A stretch of 64,000 nt of DNA from Ananas comosus (GCF_001540865.1 NC_033637.1:7663960-7727959); one strand, 5' to 3'; positions 1 through 10,617 are shown, numbered from the stretch's first letter. Made by a program: numbers and translations. Notes: generated from the letters alone by a model not told the origin.

Positions 1-86
1 TGCGCCTTCAGGTACTTGCGCCTATCTACGCCTCTATTCTGTATTTGCAATTTCTAGTGCCTCTGCTCTGTATATGTACCTTCGGG
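1..86. repeat. Minisatellite-like repeat interrupted by a hAT MITE
   Basis: Imperfect units built on GTGCCTCTATTCTGTATTTG and GCGCCTATAGGTACCT recur at 1-80 and resume at 432-475, on the other side of the MITE at 87-425. The unit is roughly 35-40 bp and degenerate. No coding potential is seen. The stretch 476-556 after it is plain AT-rich sequence in which I see nothing. Confidence 0.45.
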
Positions 87-425
87 CAAGGATTTAAGTG
101 CCGTGGTACGGGATCATGCCGAAAACTTACCGGTACGGTACGATATGGTGCGTACCCGGCTGTGCCGATGAGTGCCGATCACAAAAATATGTCCCGACAC
201 GTAATGGCATTAAATATTTATTTTCTTTAGCAACAAAATATGCCAATTATTTACTACGTATTTTTATCAAATCTTTTGAACTTTATTAAGAAAATTACTT
301 AGTAATTTCAAGAATAAAGAGTTTTGAGTTATGTCATTGGTAGGGAGGTTGTATCGTGCCAATATCTTGCTAGCACGATACGACACGGTGGATACGGCCC
401 CTACCGATAGGCACTTTAATCCTTG
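87..425. mobile_element. hAT-type MITE, copy 1 (339 bp)
   Basis: Terminal inverted repeats begin CAAGGATTTAAGTGCC and end GGCACTTTAATCCTTG. They are flanked by an 8-bp target duplication CCTTCGGG (79-86) and CCTTCGAG (426-433), 7 of 8 matching. The subterminal parts are rich in CGGCACG and its complement, and the centre is AT-rich with no transposase. An 8-bp duplication with CA..TG ends is the hAT signature. The same family recurs at 9511-10617 and 12517-12854. Confidence 0.8.
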
Positions 426-1587
426 CCTTCGAGTGCCTCTATTCTGTATTTGCGCCTATAGGTACCTCTGGATCTCGTTAACGGATCACAACTATATAGT
501 TAGTTACCGAGGCCTTAATTTTTATTTCGTTTAATTACTGCAAGAGAAAAAATACTTTGTTTATTGGGTTAATTTCATACAGCTCCCTGTAAATATATCG
601 AATGGCAAATATGGTATTCCTACAAAGTTTAACTTTTCATATTTATCCTTGCAAAAGTCCAGTTATATTCATATGTGCCCCTCTGGTTTGTTACAATTAG
701 AGCACTGTTTATTTTTTAACTGAAGATAAGTGAAATGACATTTTTACCATCAGAAATATGTCCCTCCACAAGTAGGGGTGGAAACGTGCCGAGCTCGAGC
801 GAGCTTGCCTCGGCTCAAATTCGGCTTGAAATTAATTTCGAGCCTAAATTTAAGCTCAAGCTTGGATTGAAATTAATTCGAGCTGAGCTCGAGCGAGCCT
901 AATTTCGAGTCGAGCGAGCTCGAGCCCTAAACGAGCCGCTTGAAATTCTCAACATCATACGATCAATAGTTTAATTTGTATAGAACATTATCTATAATTT
1001 GATACAAAAATATGTTTAATAGCTCAAAGTATAAAATAATTATATAAAATATAGTATTATAATATGAAAAAAAAAAATTATGAGTTGAATATCTAATCTT
1101 TTCAGCCTCACATGTCTTTTCTTCCGCCTTCAATCTCCATATTATTCATTTTCATTTATGCAGTCAAAAATAAATAAATTATATAGATAAATATTGGATT
1201 AAACTATCCAATCATATATAACTAAAATTAAAATTTTATATGAACAATAATTTTTTACTTTAAAAATATTCTGTATATTTTCTCAAGCATACAATTAATA
1301 GCAAGATAGGCAACGGCAGACATATGCTGCTACTTGGTAACTTGGAGGGCTTCCGGCTTGGCCACATAGGGTGAGAGACAGAAAAAGAGAGAGAGAAACA
1401 TATTGAAAATTTAGAGCTCTGTGAAAGAAAGAAAGGAAAAATATATAAATTTAGTAAAATTTTGCTCTTTTATTTGTCTATTGGGTTTGTTTTTATGGGC
1501 CAACAATATTGGCCCAATTTTAACTAAACTCAGATTATTCACTCAGCCTTTATATAATTAAAATATATTATATTTATATATTTTTTA

Positions 1588-1591
<4 letters not shown>

Positions 1592-1640
<49 letters not shown>

Positions 1641-1646
1641 AAGAAA
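1592..1646. repeat. Compound (TA)n(GA)n microsatellite
   Basis: About 13 TA units run directly into about 11 GA units and then a short AAAG tail. It lies 60 bp before the captured exon. Confidence 0.95.
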
Positions 1647-1707
1647 GGGGCAGTAGGTGTAAGATCATTTGGGGAGCTAATTAAGTGTTTGAGATTTGTG
1701 CATGCAG

Positions 1708-1789
1708 GTGCAAGGATGAAGCGAATCCACCAAAGAAGGGGTACAAGTTCAGCAACCAGAGGCTCCAGGAACTGGGGATTGAGTTCACT
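1708..1789 (+). pseudogene. Captured exon fragment, cinnamoyl-CoA-reductase-like
   Basis: An intron-like stretch ending in CATGCAG is followed by 27 open codons. They read CKDEANPPKKGYKFSNQ and then a stretch ending QELGIEFT. This resembles the C-terminal part of plant cinnamoyl-CoA reductases and related NAD(P)-dependent SDR enzymes, which carry a KPYKFSNQ-L-DLG-EFTP segment near their end. Cinnamoyl-CoA reductase makes monolignol aldehydes in lignin synthesis. Only this fragment is present; it breaks off at an undetermined base (n at 1790) and a (TA)n array. It sits wholly inside the hAT element with a splice acceptor kept, so I infer DNA-level gene capture. A related short-chain reductase is the main alternative. 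Confidence 0.7.
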
Positions 1790-1792
1790 NAT

Positions 1793-1794
<2 letters not shown>

Positions 1795-1828
<34 letters not shown>
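1795..1828. repeat. (TA)n array
   Basis: About 17 TA units follow the undetermined base at 1790 and lead directly into a MITE copy. Confidence 0.95.
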
Positions 1829-1829
<1 letters not shown>

Positions 1830-2009
1830 CTTGTAGGTTTTTAGCCGTTAGATCTGCATTGTTGACCATTTACACCCTTTAGATTATACTATTGGACCAA
1901 CCACCCACTCAACCCTAGGGGGCCCACATTATCCTAACCATACATTTCTTAATCCAAAGGCTGAAAATCTACAAGCACCAATAACTTGGTACTTTTAAAA
2001 GCATAGGAT
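1829..2009. mobile_element. Micron-like MITE, truncated copy
   Basis: This is the same sequence as 2937-3106 (GCTTGTAGGTTTTTAGCCG through CTACAAGCACCAAT and TTTTAAAAGCATAGGA), but it lacks roughly 50 bp at the left end. On its left it abuts (TA)n directly. The following 240 bp (2010-2248) are AT-rich with nothing recognised; an n lies at 2249, before the next TA array. Confidence 0.75.
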
Positions 2010-2249
2010 AGAAGTCATGATATAGGGCTAGGATGATATATAGTAGGTCACTTTGGATGAAAAGTGGATTGTTCCCGAGAATAAGAAAAATAGTGTTTGG
2101 ATAGGTGCGAAATAAGAAAATAACGGGGAGTTATAAATAAAAAAATTATGATATTACTCCTCTCATTAAACTTGATTTTAAAATTTTAAATTTTATATTT
2201 GACTTTTTAAATTTAAAATTTTAATTTTTAAATTAAAATTTGAATTTAN

Positions 2250-2280
<31 letters not shown>
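2250..2280. repeat. (TA)n array
   Basis: About 15 TA units between an n at 2249 and the start of the foldback MITE. Confidence 0.95.
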
Positions 2281-2283
<3 letters not shown>

Positions 2284-2821
2284 TTGAGCTGGAATACTAT
2301 CGGTAGCAAACGAGCTCCGTTACCACCTATTTGTTTTCGATGATGGAGCCTTCAAATCGACGATCGGCACCGTTGAAAATGATCTATACTACTTGAAGTA
2401 TCTAGAAATCAAATTTCATACTTTTCCGATATTGTTTTCTTGTCCATCAAGTGGGCGTAAAAATGAATGGCTGAAAATGAATATCCCCCAAAAAGTGATA
2501 ATAGAAATTTTGTAATCATGATCGAGAGTATAGATCATGTTCTAAATAGTTTAAAGAATTTTCTAACCAAAATTCAATTGATTTGGATAGCTTTACACCG
2601 TTAAACGAGAAAAGCCCTCATATCAACCATTAAAATTACTAATTTTGAAACCTTTTGATCATTAGGTAAATGATGTCGAAAAGATTTGAAATTTGATTTC
2701 TAGATACTTCAAGTGATATAGATCATGTTCAACGGTGCCGATCGTCGATTTGAAAGCTCCATCATCGAAAACAAATGGGTGGCAACGGAGCCCGTTTGCT
2801 ACCGATAGCATTCCAGCTCAA

Positions 2822-2824
<3 letters not shown>
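2281..2824. mobile_element. Long foldback MITE in (TA)n
   Basis: The left arm starts GAGTTGAGCTGGAATACTAT and the right arm ends with its near complement, ATAGCATTCCAGCTCAACTC. Pairing extends about 180 bp inward through motifs such as CGACGATCGGCACCGTTGA. The element abuts (TA)n on both sides, the insertion habit described for Micron elements of rice. No ORF is present. Confidence 0.8.

Positions 2825-2882
<58 letters not shown>
2825..2882. repeat. (TA)n array
   Basis: About 28 TA units between two MITEs. Confidence 0.95.
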
Positions 2883-2885
<3 letters not shown>

Positions 2886-2886
2886 A

Positions 2887-3112
2887 GAGTCCGGCTATGG
2901 TACTTTTAAAAGCACAAAGCACTTGGTGCTTGTAGGTTTTTAGCCGTTAGATCTGCATTGTTGACCATTTACACCCGTTAGATTATACTATTCAACCAAC
3001 CACCCACTCAACCCTAGGGGGCCCACATCATCCTAACCATACATTTCTTAATCCAAAGGCTGAAAATCTACAAGCACCAATGTCTTGATACTTTTAAAAG
3101 CATAGGAGCTCA

Positions 3113-3116
<4 letters not shown>
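2887..3116. mobile_element. Micron-like MITE, full copy
   Basis: Inverted ends pair TACTTTTAAAAGCACAAAGC with the complement of GATACTTTTAAAAGCATAGG, and TGCTTGTAGGTTTTTAGCC with the complement of GGCTGAAAATCTACAAGCA. It is flanked on both sides by (TA)n. A truncated copy lies at 1829-2009. Confidence 0.75.

Positions 3117-3154
<38 letters not shown>
3117..3154. repeat. (TA)n array
   Basis: About 19 TA units between two MITEs. Confidence 0.95.
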
Positions 3155-3157
<3 letters not shown>

Positions 3158-3388
3158 TAGAACTACTATGCTATCGAAAATATAGAGGATTTGATGTTTT
3201 CGAATTTTTGACCCTTTGATTAAGAATTGTATGGTTGGGATGATTGCGGTCCCCCCTAGGATTAAATAATATCCCTAAGATTGAGTGGTCCCTACAAGAT
3301 AATAATAGTATTAATTCAAAGAAATGATTAGTTGATCTAAAAATCAAAAAATCGAAAGCACCAGATCCTCTATACTTTCGATAGCATA

Positions 3389-3389
<1 letters not shown>
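3155..3389. mobile_element. Micron-like MITE of a third family
   Basis: The inverted ends are ACTATGCTATCGAAAATATAGAGGAT on the left (3162 onward, written here as its first 20 bases ACTATGCTATCGAAAATATA) and the complement of TATACTTTCGATAGCATAGT on the right. (TA)n flanks both sides, the right array running 3390-3432. No ORF is present. Confidence 0.75.

Positions 3390-3432
<43 letters not shown>
3390..3432. repeat. (TA)n array
   Basis: About 21 TA units; the hAT right subterminal repeat begins directly after it. Confidence 0.95.
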
Positions 3433-3434
<2 letters not shown>

Positions 3435-3900
3435 GAGCTTTTCGAGCCTAATTCGAACGAGCCGAGTAATACTCAAGCTCGGCTTGAAATGAATTTCGAG
3501 CCTTTTTTTTTGTTCAAGCTCGGCTCATTTAATTTCGAGTCGAGCTCGAGCGAGCCAAATATCGAGTCGAACGCGAGCCGGCTCGCTCATTTGCCAGCCC
3601 TATCCACAAGCGCCAGCTCTTAAAATTATGCAAAATTTCTTCCCAAAAATCTCCAACTATCATTTTCTTCTTTTCCACCATCACAAATAATATAAAAGAA
3701 GCAAAAAGGTCAATGTACCTCATGCACTAACCAGAGTTAAGTATTTACCTATGGTTAACTACATTTTTCTAATGGATCATAACAGCTGGGATATATTTAA
3801 AAACATTAGGATTTTTGCAAGGATAAATATAAAAAGTTGAACTTTATAGGGATATATATGCTATTCGATATATTTACAGGGAGCTGTATACAATTAACCC

Positions 3901-4109
3901 TTGTTAATTTATAGTCCTTATTGTTGGCTATTTATTATTGGGCTAAAATAGGTCCAACTTCCTGCCCCGTGACTATAGGTCTAGGAGACTAATAAGTTGA
4001 GTTGGGTGAACCTAATAACTTGAGTGAGGCTGTGGTCCACCAGAGACCTAATGGCAAGAGGCCCAACAATAGACCCAAGTCCGGGTAGGTGAGTTAGGTC
4101 GAAGCCACC
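3901..4109. other. Unassigned spacer
   Basis: About 200 bp between the MULE right end and LTR a. I see no gene, inverted repeat or microsatellite in it. Confidence 0.5.
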
Positions 4110-6326
4110 TGTAATATACTGAATTCCCCATATGTTGTACCGAACTTTAGTCAAATTGACCGAAGTGTGGTGAGGGACGATTGCAGAGGTTTATGTAATG
4201 TTCCAAAAGGCTTCGGAGCTGCTGGAAGAGAGTTTGGGGAGTATTCGAGTGTTTTCGGCTCAAATTGGGCGCAAATACAAGCTCCGTAATGCCAAATCCG
4301 TCAAAGCTGTAGGCTTTGCATTGAATACCGGTATTGGATTCTAGGTACTGTACACAATACAAAGTGCAGAAGAACTAGCTCTCGGATTTTGCGGAATTGA
4401 ACCGGGGGTACCGATATCGGAAGGTTGAGTATCGGTACTGGAAAACTGTGTATCGGAACCCAAAAGAAGACCCAAAAATCCAACGTTCGGGTTTTGAGGA
4501 ACCAGGTTCGGGCTACCGGTATTGAAGGCTCGTATACCGGTATGCCAATTTAAGTACCGGTACGTAGCTCTACAAGATGCAGAAATACAAGGGGTGTAAA
4601 TATTGAAATAAGAAGGGTTAAATTGCAATTGTTTGGGGCTTATAAATATGCCCAATACACACCTCTTATTCTCCACATGAGAACCCTCTTTCTTTCACTC
4701 TCACTCAACTCCTCTCCCTCTCTCTCTAGAATCTCTCCAAGAGCTTGGGGAGTAAAGGAGGCAAAGGTGAGGTTTTGAGATTTTGAGTTAGAGTTTGGTT
4801 TTAACTCTCTTTTAATGGCATTTTGGGAATCCCTATGAAGTCCTAGCCTAGACTAAACTTGAAATCCCAAGAGATTTTGGTGTTCAAACCCTATGACTAA
4901 AATTGGGGGTTTTGTGGAAATGGGGTTTATGGTGAAATTGATCCCTTATTTCCCTAAGTGAAGGGTAAATCGACACGTAAGGCAACTCAAATTGGGATTC
5001 CTCCGAGCCTACGGCATCCGATTGAGAGAATTGTCGGTTTCGTCTTCGTTAGCCTTGGGTCGAGCCAAATCGGCGACGATAAATTGTGAGGCTTGGTTTC
5101 TCGCTTCTAGACGACGACACGAGGTGGGTGGTGCTATCCGAAACAGTTGGATTTTTTCCTATGTCTATGTTGCCATTGTTGGTATGTGTGTAGAAATCAT
5201 GCATTATAGGGTTATCATTATATTAGGCTTTCAATTCCTTGCATGCTCCTAAAGTAGAGTTAGATAACTTGAATCGGAAACTCGGACATTGGACGCATAA
5301 GGATTGGGTCATTGAATATTGGGAACCCTATAAGTGCAAAGAACCAAAATGTGAACCTAGATAACATAGTGAAACATTGGTAGCATTTTATGACTAGATG
5401 TGTTCAATAGCACCTTGTGGCATTAGATGCTTGGGATTGGTAGATTTCCGAATGTTAATACCCTGGTTAGTAGGGTATCCTCGAGATTAGAGGATTGAAT
5501 CATACTCACATAGTCTGTTTGGCTTGTTGGTGGTCGCGACACCACAAGCAGTGAGCTCCGGAGTTGTCACATATGGGTGTAGCGGAATTCTCCCCAACAA
5601 ACAATCTCAGAAGGGTTGTAGCGGAATTCTCCCCAACTAAGGGCCTTAGTTTTGTGAGTTGGGCTTGACCCTCGAGTTAGCTGGTAAGATCGGGTTAAAA
5701 GAACATGCATCATGAGCATAGTTGTATATTTGTTTATTCAGTTTCATACCGTAGAGGCATGGCAGTTGCATCAGCTGTGTATTATTATTTCCCTTTCTTA
5801 CTACTCATGCTTGATTAGACCTAGTGGGAAAGTCGGCGGGGTCGGTGGCTGAACCTACTGGAAACTTCTTTTAGTTCTCACCCCTTTGTTTTCCAGAGTC
5901 TAGCGTGAGTGGTGCGGTCGAGGATTGCGGCAAGGGCATAACGCCCTAGGTAGTGGACTTCCTTGTGTTGGCAATACTTTATGTTGTGGAGAGATGTCTT
6001 GTATATTGTGAGAGAACTTGTAGAAGCTTCACTGGAGAAATGAATATGTATATGTCATGTAATAAAGTATGTATGTAATATAAGTAGAGATGGTTGTATT
6101 TTGGATTGATGTATGTGAAGCTTAAGTGTTTAGTTGTAATAGTTAAGTTATTTTTCTCTCGCTCTTGCAAATTTTGCTCGTGCAAATCATGTATGTTGTT
6201 GTTTTTCGTGGGCGAAACTCTATGTCATGATGTTGTTGAACCTTGGGCGAACAGGGGAGACTCTGTCAGTTCGGTGGTCTGTGTACGCGCCCGAACCAAC
6301 CAAATTGGCGGCCCCGGAGCGTGACA
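4110..6326 (+). repeat. LTR a of a Ty3/gypsy chromovirus (5' LTR)
   Basis: The sequence begins TGTAATATACTG and ends GGAGCGTGACA, directly before a tRNA-Met primer site. A TATA box (TATAAATA) lies at 4641-4648, followed by a CT-rich leader. Upstream of it, four palindromes with an ACCGGT core lie at about 4325-4334, 4513-4522, 4534-4543 and 4554-4563. The right end resembles the solo LTR at 40433-42915 (GCGTGACA end, a GATCGCGGCAAGGG-like stretch). It does not match LTR b (11893-15596). The left border is judged only from TG and position. Confidence 0.7.
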
Positions 6327-6334
6327 GACTAGAG

Positions 6335-6346
6335 TGGTATCAGAGC
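6335..6346 (+). other. Primer binding site, tRNA-iMet
   Basis: TGGTATCAGAGC, the standard plant primer site complementary to the 3' end of initiator tRNA-Met, begins 8 bases after the LTR end. The leader 6347-6679 runs to the gag start and has no other feature I recognise. Confidence 0.9.
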
Positions 6347-6679
6347 GTAGAGAAGTCTAGGAAGGACCTAGGAAACCGTAGGACGGTAACCGTAAGGGCA
6401 TACGTACGCGAGTGACGTTGATTAATAAGTAGTGGCAGAAGTCAAGTAAATTGAGTCTAGTTGTTAGCATGTCTCTAATGGTGGTTGGAGACTGATTCAA
6501 GGTGTTATTTATTCTCAACTCAAGAAGGTTATGTTGGCGGCCGACAATATGATACCTAGGGATGGGAATAAGTACACTTGTATGCTTTCGCCTAATTTGG
6601 TTTTGTTTGGTTTAGCTCTTGAGTTGCGTGGAATTCGTGGGTCAAGGTGATTAATCTAGTTGTTGCGTTTTAGAAGGTA

Positions 6680-7830
6680 ATGGTGCCGAAGAAACGCCCT
6701 GCGACGAGATCTACTCCGACACCACCTTCTGAGGTGCATGGGTTATCTGGGTCTGGTGAGGTTCAGGATTTGCGTGCTCAAATAACTGCATTAGTTTGGG
6801 TGGTGCAGCGACAGGAGAAGCAGATTGGGAAGCTTCGGGAATTGGTGTCGCAACCTGCAGCGACGACGACGGTGACGGTGACAGCACTCAAAAGCCAGGA
6901 ACCGCCTGCGACTTCGACACACATTACCAGTGCTACTCAGGGAGCGAATGTGACAGCGGTGCCAGTGACGACTCGCCCTGTTCCGGCGAGCACTCCTCCG
7001 ACGGCTTCTAGCTCCTCGGCCCCCGTCCCCGAATTAGCGGCAGTGAAGGCAAAGAGAGAGCGAGCGCTTGCAGCCCTCATAACCTTCAAGAGGTTCAACC
7101 CTCCTACTTTTGATAGGGAGGTAGTGGATCCTTGGGTTGTGGAGACTTGGATCGCCTTGATGGAGACCCTGTTCGAAGATATATATACTCTGGAGCGGGA
7201 CAAAATTAATTTGGCCGTGCACTGCTTTGAGAAGTCAACCCAAATCCGGTGGAGGGGAGTTAAGAAGAATCGATCCCCGGACCTTCCCCCAGTTACGTAG
7301 GAGTTTCAAGGGTTGTTGTTCATTGAGTGCTTCCCCTACAGTGACAAGAGGAAGCTGAAAGAGGACTTCCAAAAATTGAAGGGAGTCGCTCAGTAAGGGA
7401 GTATGAACGAGAGTTCTCGCATATAGTGAACTGTGTCCCAGGCGTGGTTCAGGGAGACTAGGACAAGGCGGAGTGTTTCGAACGAGGACTTCGGCCGAGA
7501 TTTTCAGGGTTGTGTACTCCTTCAAGCTTCAAACCTTTGTTGAGGTTTTGAACCAGGCTCTTGGATGGAGCAAGGAAATGCGGTCGCACGAGAGGAGCGC
7601 GAGTCGTTTGAGAAAGATAAAGGAAAGAAACGGACTATGAGTGGTGTCGGGGAATAGTCGAGTTCTAAGAAGCCCCCTAAGTATCCGCGAGCATAGTCGA
7701 GAAGCCGCGGAGCCCTTCGGTGTGTTATTTGTGGCGGGGATCATCGACCGACAAGCTATGGACGGCGAGACGGGAGGTGTTATAGGTGTGGCCAGGCTAG
7801 ACACATCAGTCGTGAGTGCCCGAGTGGACT
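6680..7830 (+). pseudogene. gag: Chromovirus gag (decayed)
   Basis: Translation from ATG 6680 (MVPKKRPATRSTP) gives a coiled-coil-like stretch (QDLRAQITALVWVVQRQEKQ), a Ser/Thr/Pro/Ala-rich linker, and then the start of the retrotransposon gag domain (FKRFNPPTFD, WVVETWIALMETLF). A stop ends it at 7300. The gag domain continues in shifted frames (LLFIECFPYSDKRKLKEDF). A CCHC zinc knuckle, CYRCGQARHISREC, is readable at 7778-7819. Gag would form the particle core and bind RNA. Stops and frameshifts make it non-functional. Confidence 0.85.
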
Positions 7831-7849
7831 ATCACCTGTCCCGTCATCT

Positions 7850-9182
7850 GCTTTGGTTCAGTCAACCCCTAAACAATATGCAGGAGTTTCGCCCACCACC
7901 ATATCAGCTAGGCGCGCTATGATGCCGCATCAATCCGAGGAACCCAGATTAGCGCCTAATGGTCGTGTATTTGCCGCTCAGGTGGAGAAACCTGTCGTGG
8001 TTGACGATGTCGTGGCAGACATTGTGTTAATAAATAGAATCGGATCTAGAACTTTATTTGACACGGGCGCATCTCATTCATTTATTAGTCAACCATTTGC
8101 AAGTGTACATGGCATAGATGTTAAATAGGGCATGCATGCTAAGTGGGTCCATATTTCTGATCATGCGTTTTGTGCTACGGATGTATGTGCAGCTTGTCCA
8201 GTGCAAGTAGGTGATTGGATTATGTCGGCGAACTTGCTTATGTTGAGGCAGTTGAAAGGGTTTGACCTAATTTTAGGTATGGATTGGCTCTTAAAGTACT
8301 ACGCGACTATTGATTGTGAGAGCAAGGTACTAACTTTTCGTGAGCCTAGGCAAGAGGAGTTCACCTATCGTGGGTGTAAGAGCTCACTCTTCGCCATGAC
8401 GATGACTACATCCCGTGCGAAGAAGTTAATTAATAGTGGCTGCGTAGCTTATTTGGCAACCGTGGTGAAGACTTGTAGGGAGATTCCGGTGCTCGAAGAC
8501 ATTCCAGTGGTCCAAGAGTTTTCGAATGTATTTCCCGGAGAGTTGCCAGGAATGCCATCAGACCAGGAAATCGAGTTCATGATAGACTTGGTTCCTGGGA
8601 CCGCGCCAATTTCGAAAGCCCCGTATAGAATGGCACCGGCCGAGTTGAAGGAGTTAAAAGCTCAATTGCAAGGTCTTTTTGATAAAGGCTTCATCAAACC
8701 AAGTATGTCACCTTGGGGAGCCCCGATACTATTTGTGAAAAAGAAAGATGGTACGGTCCGGCTTTGTGTGGATTATCGCGAGCTAAACAAAGTCACGATT
8801 AAGAATAAATACCCGTTGCCCCGCATTGACGACTTGACCAATTGCAAGGGTCTCGGGTGTATTCGAAGATCGATCTTTAGCCGGGGTATCACCAGTTGAA
8901 GAGCAAGCCGGAGGATGTACATAAGACCGAATTCCGTGCGCGATATGGATATTATGAATTCATGGTTATGCCGTTTGGGCTTACCAATTCCCCTGCAGCA
9001 TTTATAGATTTAATGAACCGTGTCTTTAAGTCCTTCTTAGATCAATTTGTCGTAGTGTTCATAGACGACATATTAGTCTACTCTCGAAGTGATGAAGAGC
9101 ACGAAAAGCATTTGAGAATTGTGCTACAAGTTCTTCGGGAGGAGAAGCTTTATGCGAAGTTGAAGAAGTGCGACTTCTTCCT
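7850..9182 (+). pseudogene. pol: Chromovirus pol: protease and reverse transcriptase (decayed)
   Basis: An aspartic protease active-site motif DTGASHSF is at about 8060-8083. A stop at 8128 interrupts the frame, which resumes at 8132. The reverse transcriptase follows: [20 protein letters not shown], then [29 protein letters not shown], and after a frameshift near 8880 [12 protein letters not shown] and the catalytic FIDDILVYS at about 9059-9085. The order and motifs match the Tekay/Del chromoviruses. Coding similarity stops abruptly after KKCDFF near 9180, so the RT C-terminus and RNase H are missing. Confidence 0.85.
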
Positions 9183-9510
9183 TCAGTTGATCTGTCCTTC
9201 ATGCTCACTAAGCAGGATCACTTGATAGAGGAGTTTCGTCGGTTGGAGTTGGAGATTCTACCCACTGGAGCCACTGCCCAGCTGTTGACTCTAGTAGTGC
9301 AGCCTACCTTGGCAAACTAGATTTCGCTCGGGTAGCAATCAGATCCGCATCTATAGAAGATTCAGGCAGATGTCAAGCAGGGTAAAGTGGGGGATTTCAC
9401 GGTCCACTTCGACGGATCGCTTCACTTTCAAGGCTGGAAGTGCATGCCTGAGGATCCGGATTTGAGGAGAGACATCCTATCAAAGGCACATCGATCCCCA
9501 TACACTGTGG
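9183..9510 (+). pseudogene. pol: Chromovirus pol: post-RNase H linker, up to the insertion
   Basis: In the proper frame it reads [45 protein letters not shown] and LRRDILSKAHRSPYTV. In chromoviruses this segment lies between RNase H and the integrase zinc finger. It joins directly to RT at 9182, so about 200 codons are deleted at that join. The coding sequence stops at the hAT insertion, between the two histidines of the HHCC zinc finger. Confidence 0.8.
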
Positions 9511-10617
9511 CAGGTTTAAAGTGTCGTAGCACAGGGGTGTGCCGCTGTCTGCCTGGCACAGTACGGCACCGGCACGCTTCCGTGCCGACACATGGTACTC
9601 TTGTCTGCCAATGGATACGCGTAACAGCCTACTGGCACGCTTTGGCACGGACTTATTTCAGTTTTTTTATTTTCAATAAGCTCTTATAATATTATTTTGA
9701 AAGATTTAATCAAATAATTATGAATATGTGCTATGTATAACTTACTATACTCATCAATTAACATGCTTGTAAGCTTTTTTGTATGTAATATAATTATATC
9801 TAATGCAGAACAAAAATTTTTAAAGGTTAGAATTTTTAAAATGCAAAGACATTTTTTTTTCTTTTTTTTTCTTTTGACCATATTAGTCTTTCTTTTATAA
9901 AAGAAAAAAAAATTTATTTTAAAAATTATTTTAAAAAATATTTTAAAAAGTATTTGAAAAAATTATTTTTTTAATGAATTTTTTCAATAAATTAATGGAT
10001 CTATCAAAAAAATTAAGCGATAAATTATATGACAAATAAATTAAATAAATTTCAGTATCAATTGATTTAATTTAGCTTTTAATTTTATCAGTATTTTCAA
10101 TCTTCTAACGCAAAAATAAAATTTTATATTTGATGTGACTCAAAATTTGTTTATTGAGTTCAATTTTGTTCCCTTAATTCGCCAAAAATTTCGTGGTGCG
10201 ACAAATTTTGATAAAATAATTTGTGAAAAAAATAGATGTCTGTGGTGGAAGCGAAGGGCTAGGACAAATCTTTTGTCCGTATATTGATAAACAAAAAAAT
10301 TAATTTAATTTTTTTGACTTACCTAATAAGTAAATTTTCGATTTGCAATGTCTTTGGGGGAGTGTGGGATACCCAGAATGCTATGAATACTTCAAAGAAC
10401 AAAACAAAAATAAAAAAAAATAAAAAAGCAAAAAGAATAACAAAATAGCAAAAAAAATTAGTATAGTGCCGGCACGGCACTGTGTAGTGGCACACTACGC
10501 CGTGCTGCTCTGTCTCGTGCGGCACAGCGCTGCGTGCCACGGCACGCAGGGAGGTCCGAGGCCCCCCGTACCATGCCACCCCATACCGTACGGCACTAGT
10601 CGGCACTTTAAACCTTG
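9511..10617. mobile_element. hAT-type element, copy 2 (1.1 kb), inside integrase
   Basis: The ends CAGGTTTAAAGTGTCG and CGGCACTTTAAACCTTG form inverted repeats. The 8-bp target duplication is CACTGTGG (9503-9510) and CACTGTGC (10618-10625). CGGCACG-rich subterminal parts flank an 800-bp AT-rich centre without a transposase. It belongs with the MITEs at 87-425 and 12517-12854 but is three times longer. Removing it restores the integrase reading SPYTV followed by HPGG. Confidence 0.85.

Larger units (their letters stand above)
773..3602. mobile_element. hAT-type element (2.8 kb) with captured exon and nested MITEs
   Basis: The element begins TAGGGGTGG and ends CCAGCCCTA. It is flanked by an exact 8-bp target duplication TCCACAAG (765-772 and 3603-3610). 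Both ends carry long inverted subterminal repeats rich in GAGCTCGAGCGAGC (773-945 and 3433-3602), a sequence type very common in plant hAT MITEs. No transposase is seen. Inside are a host exon fragment (1708-1789), a TA/GA microsatellite and four TA-flanked MITEs. The rest (946-1590) is AT-rich with nothing recognised. It is nested in the MULE at 566-3900. Confidence 0.85.
566..3900. mobile_element. Mutator-like (MULE) non-autonomous element with nested insertions
   Basis: Inverted termini of about 95 bp (566-660 and 3806-3900) both start GGGTTAATT and share the stretch CAGCTCCCTGTAAATATATC. By eye they are about 85% identical. The flanking 9-mers TTGTTTATT (557-565) and TTGTTAATT (3901-3909) match at 8 of 9 positions, the target length expected for Mutator elements. 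No transposase is present. Removing the inner hAT element leaves only about 500 bp, so the original was MITE-sized. Confidence 0.65.
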
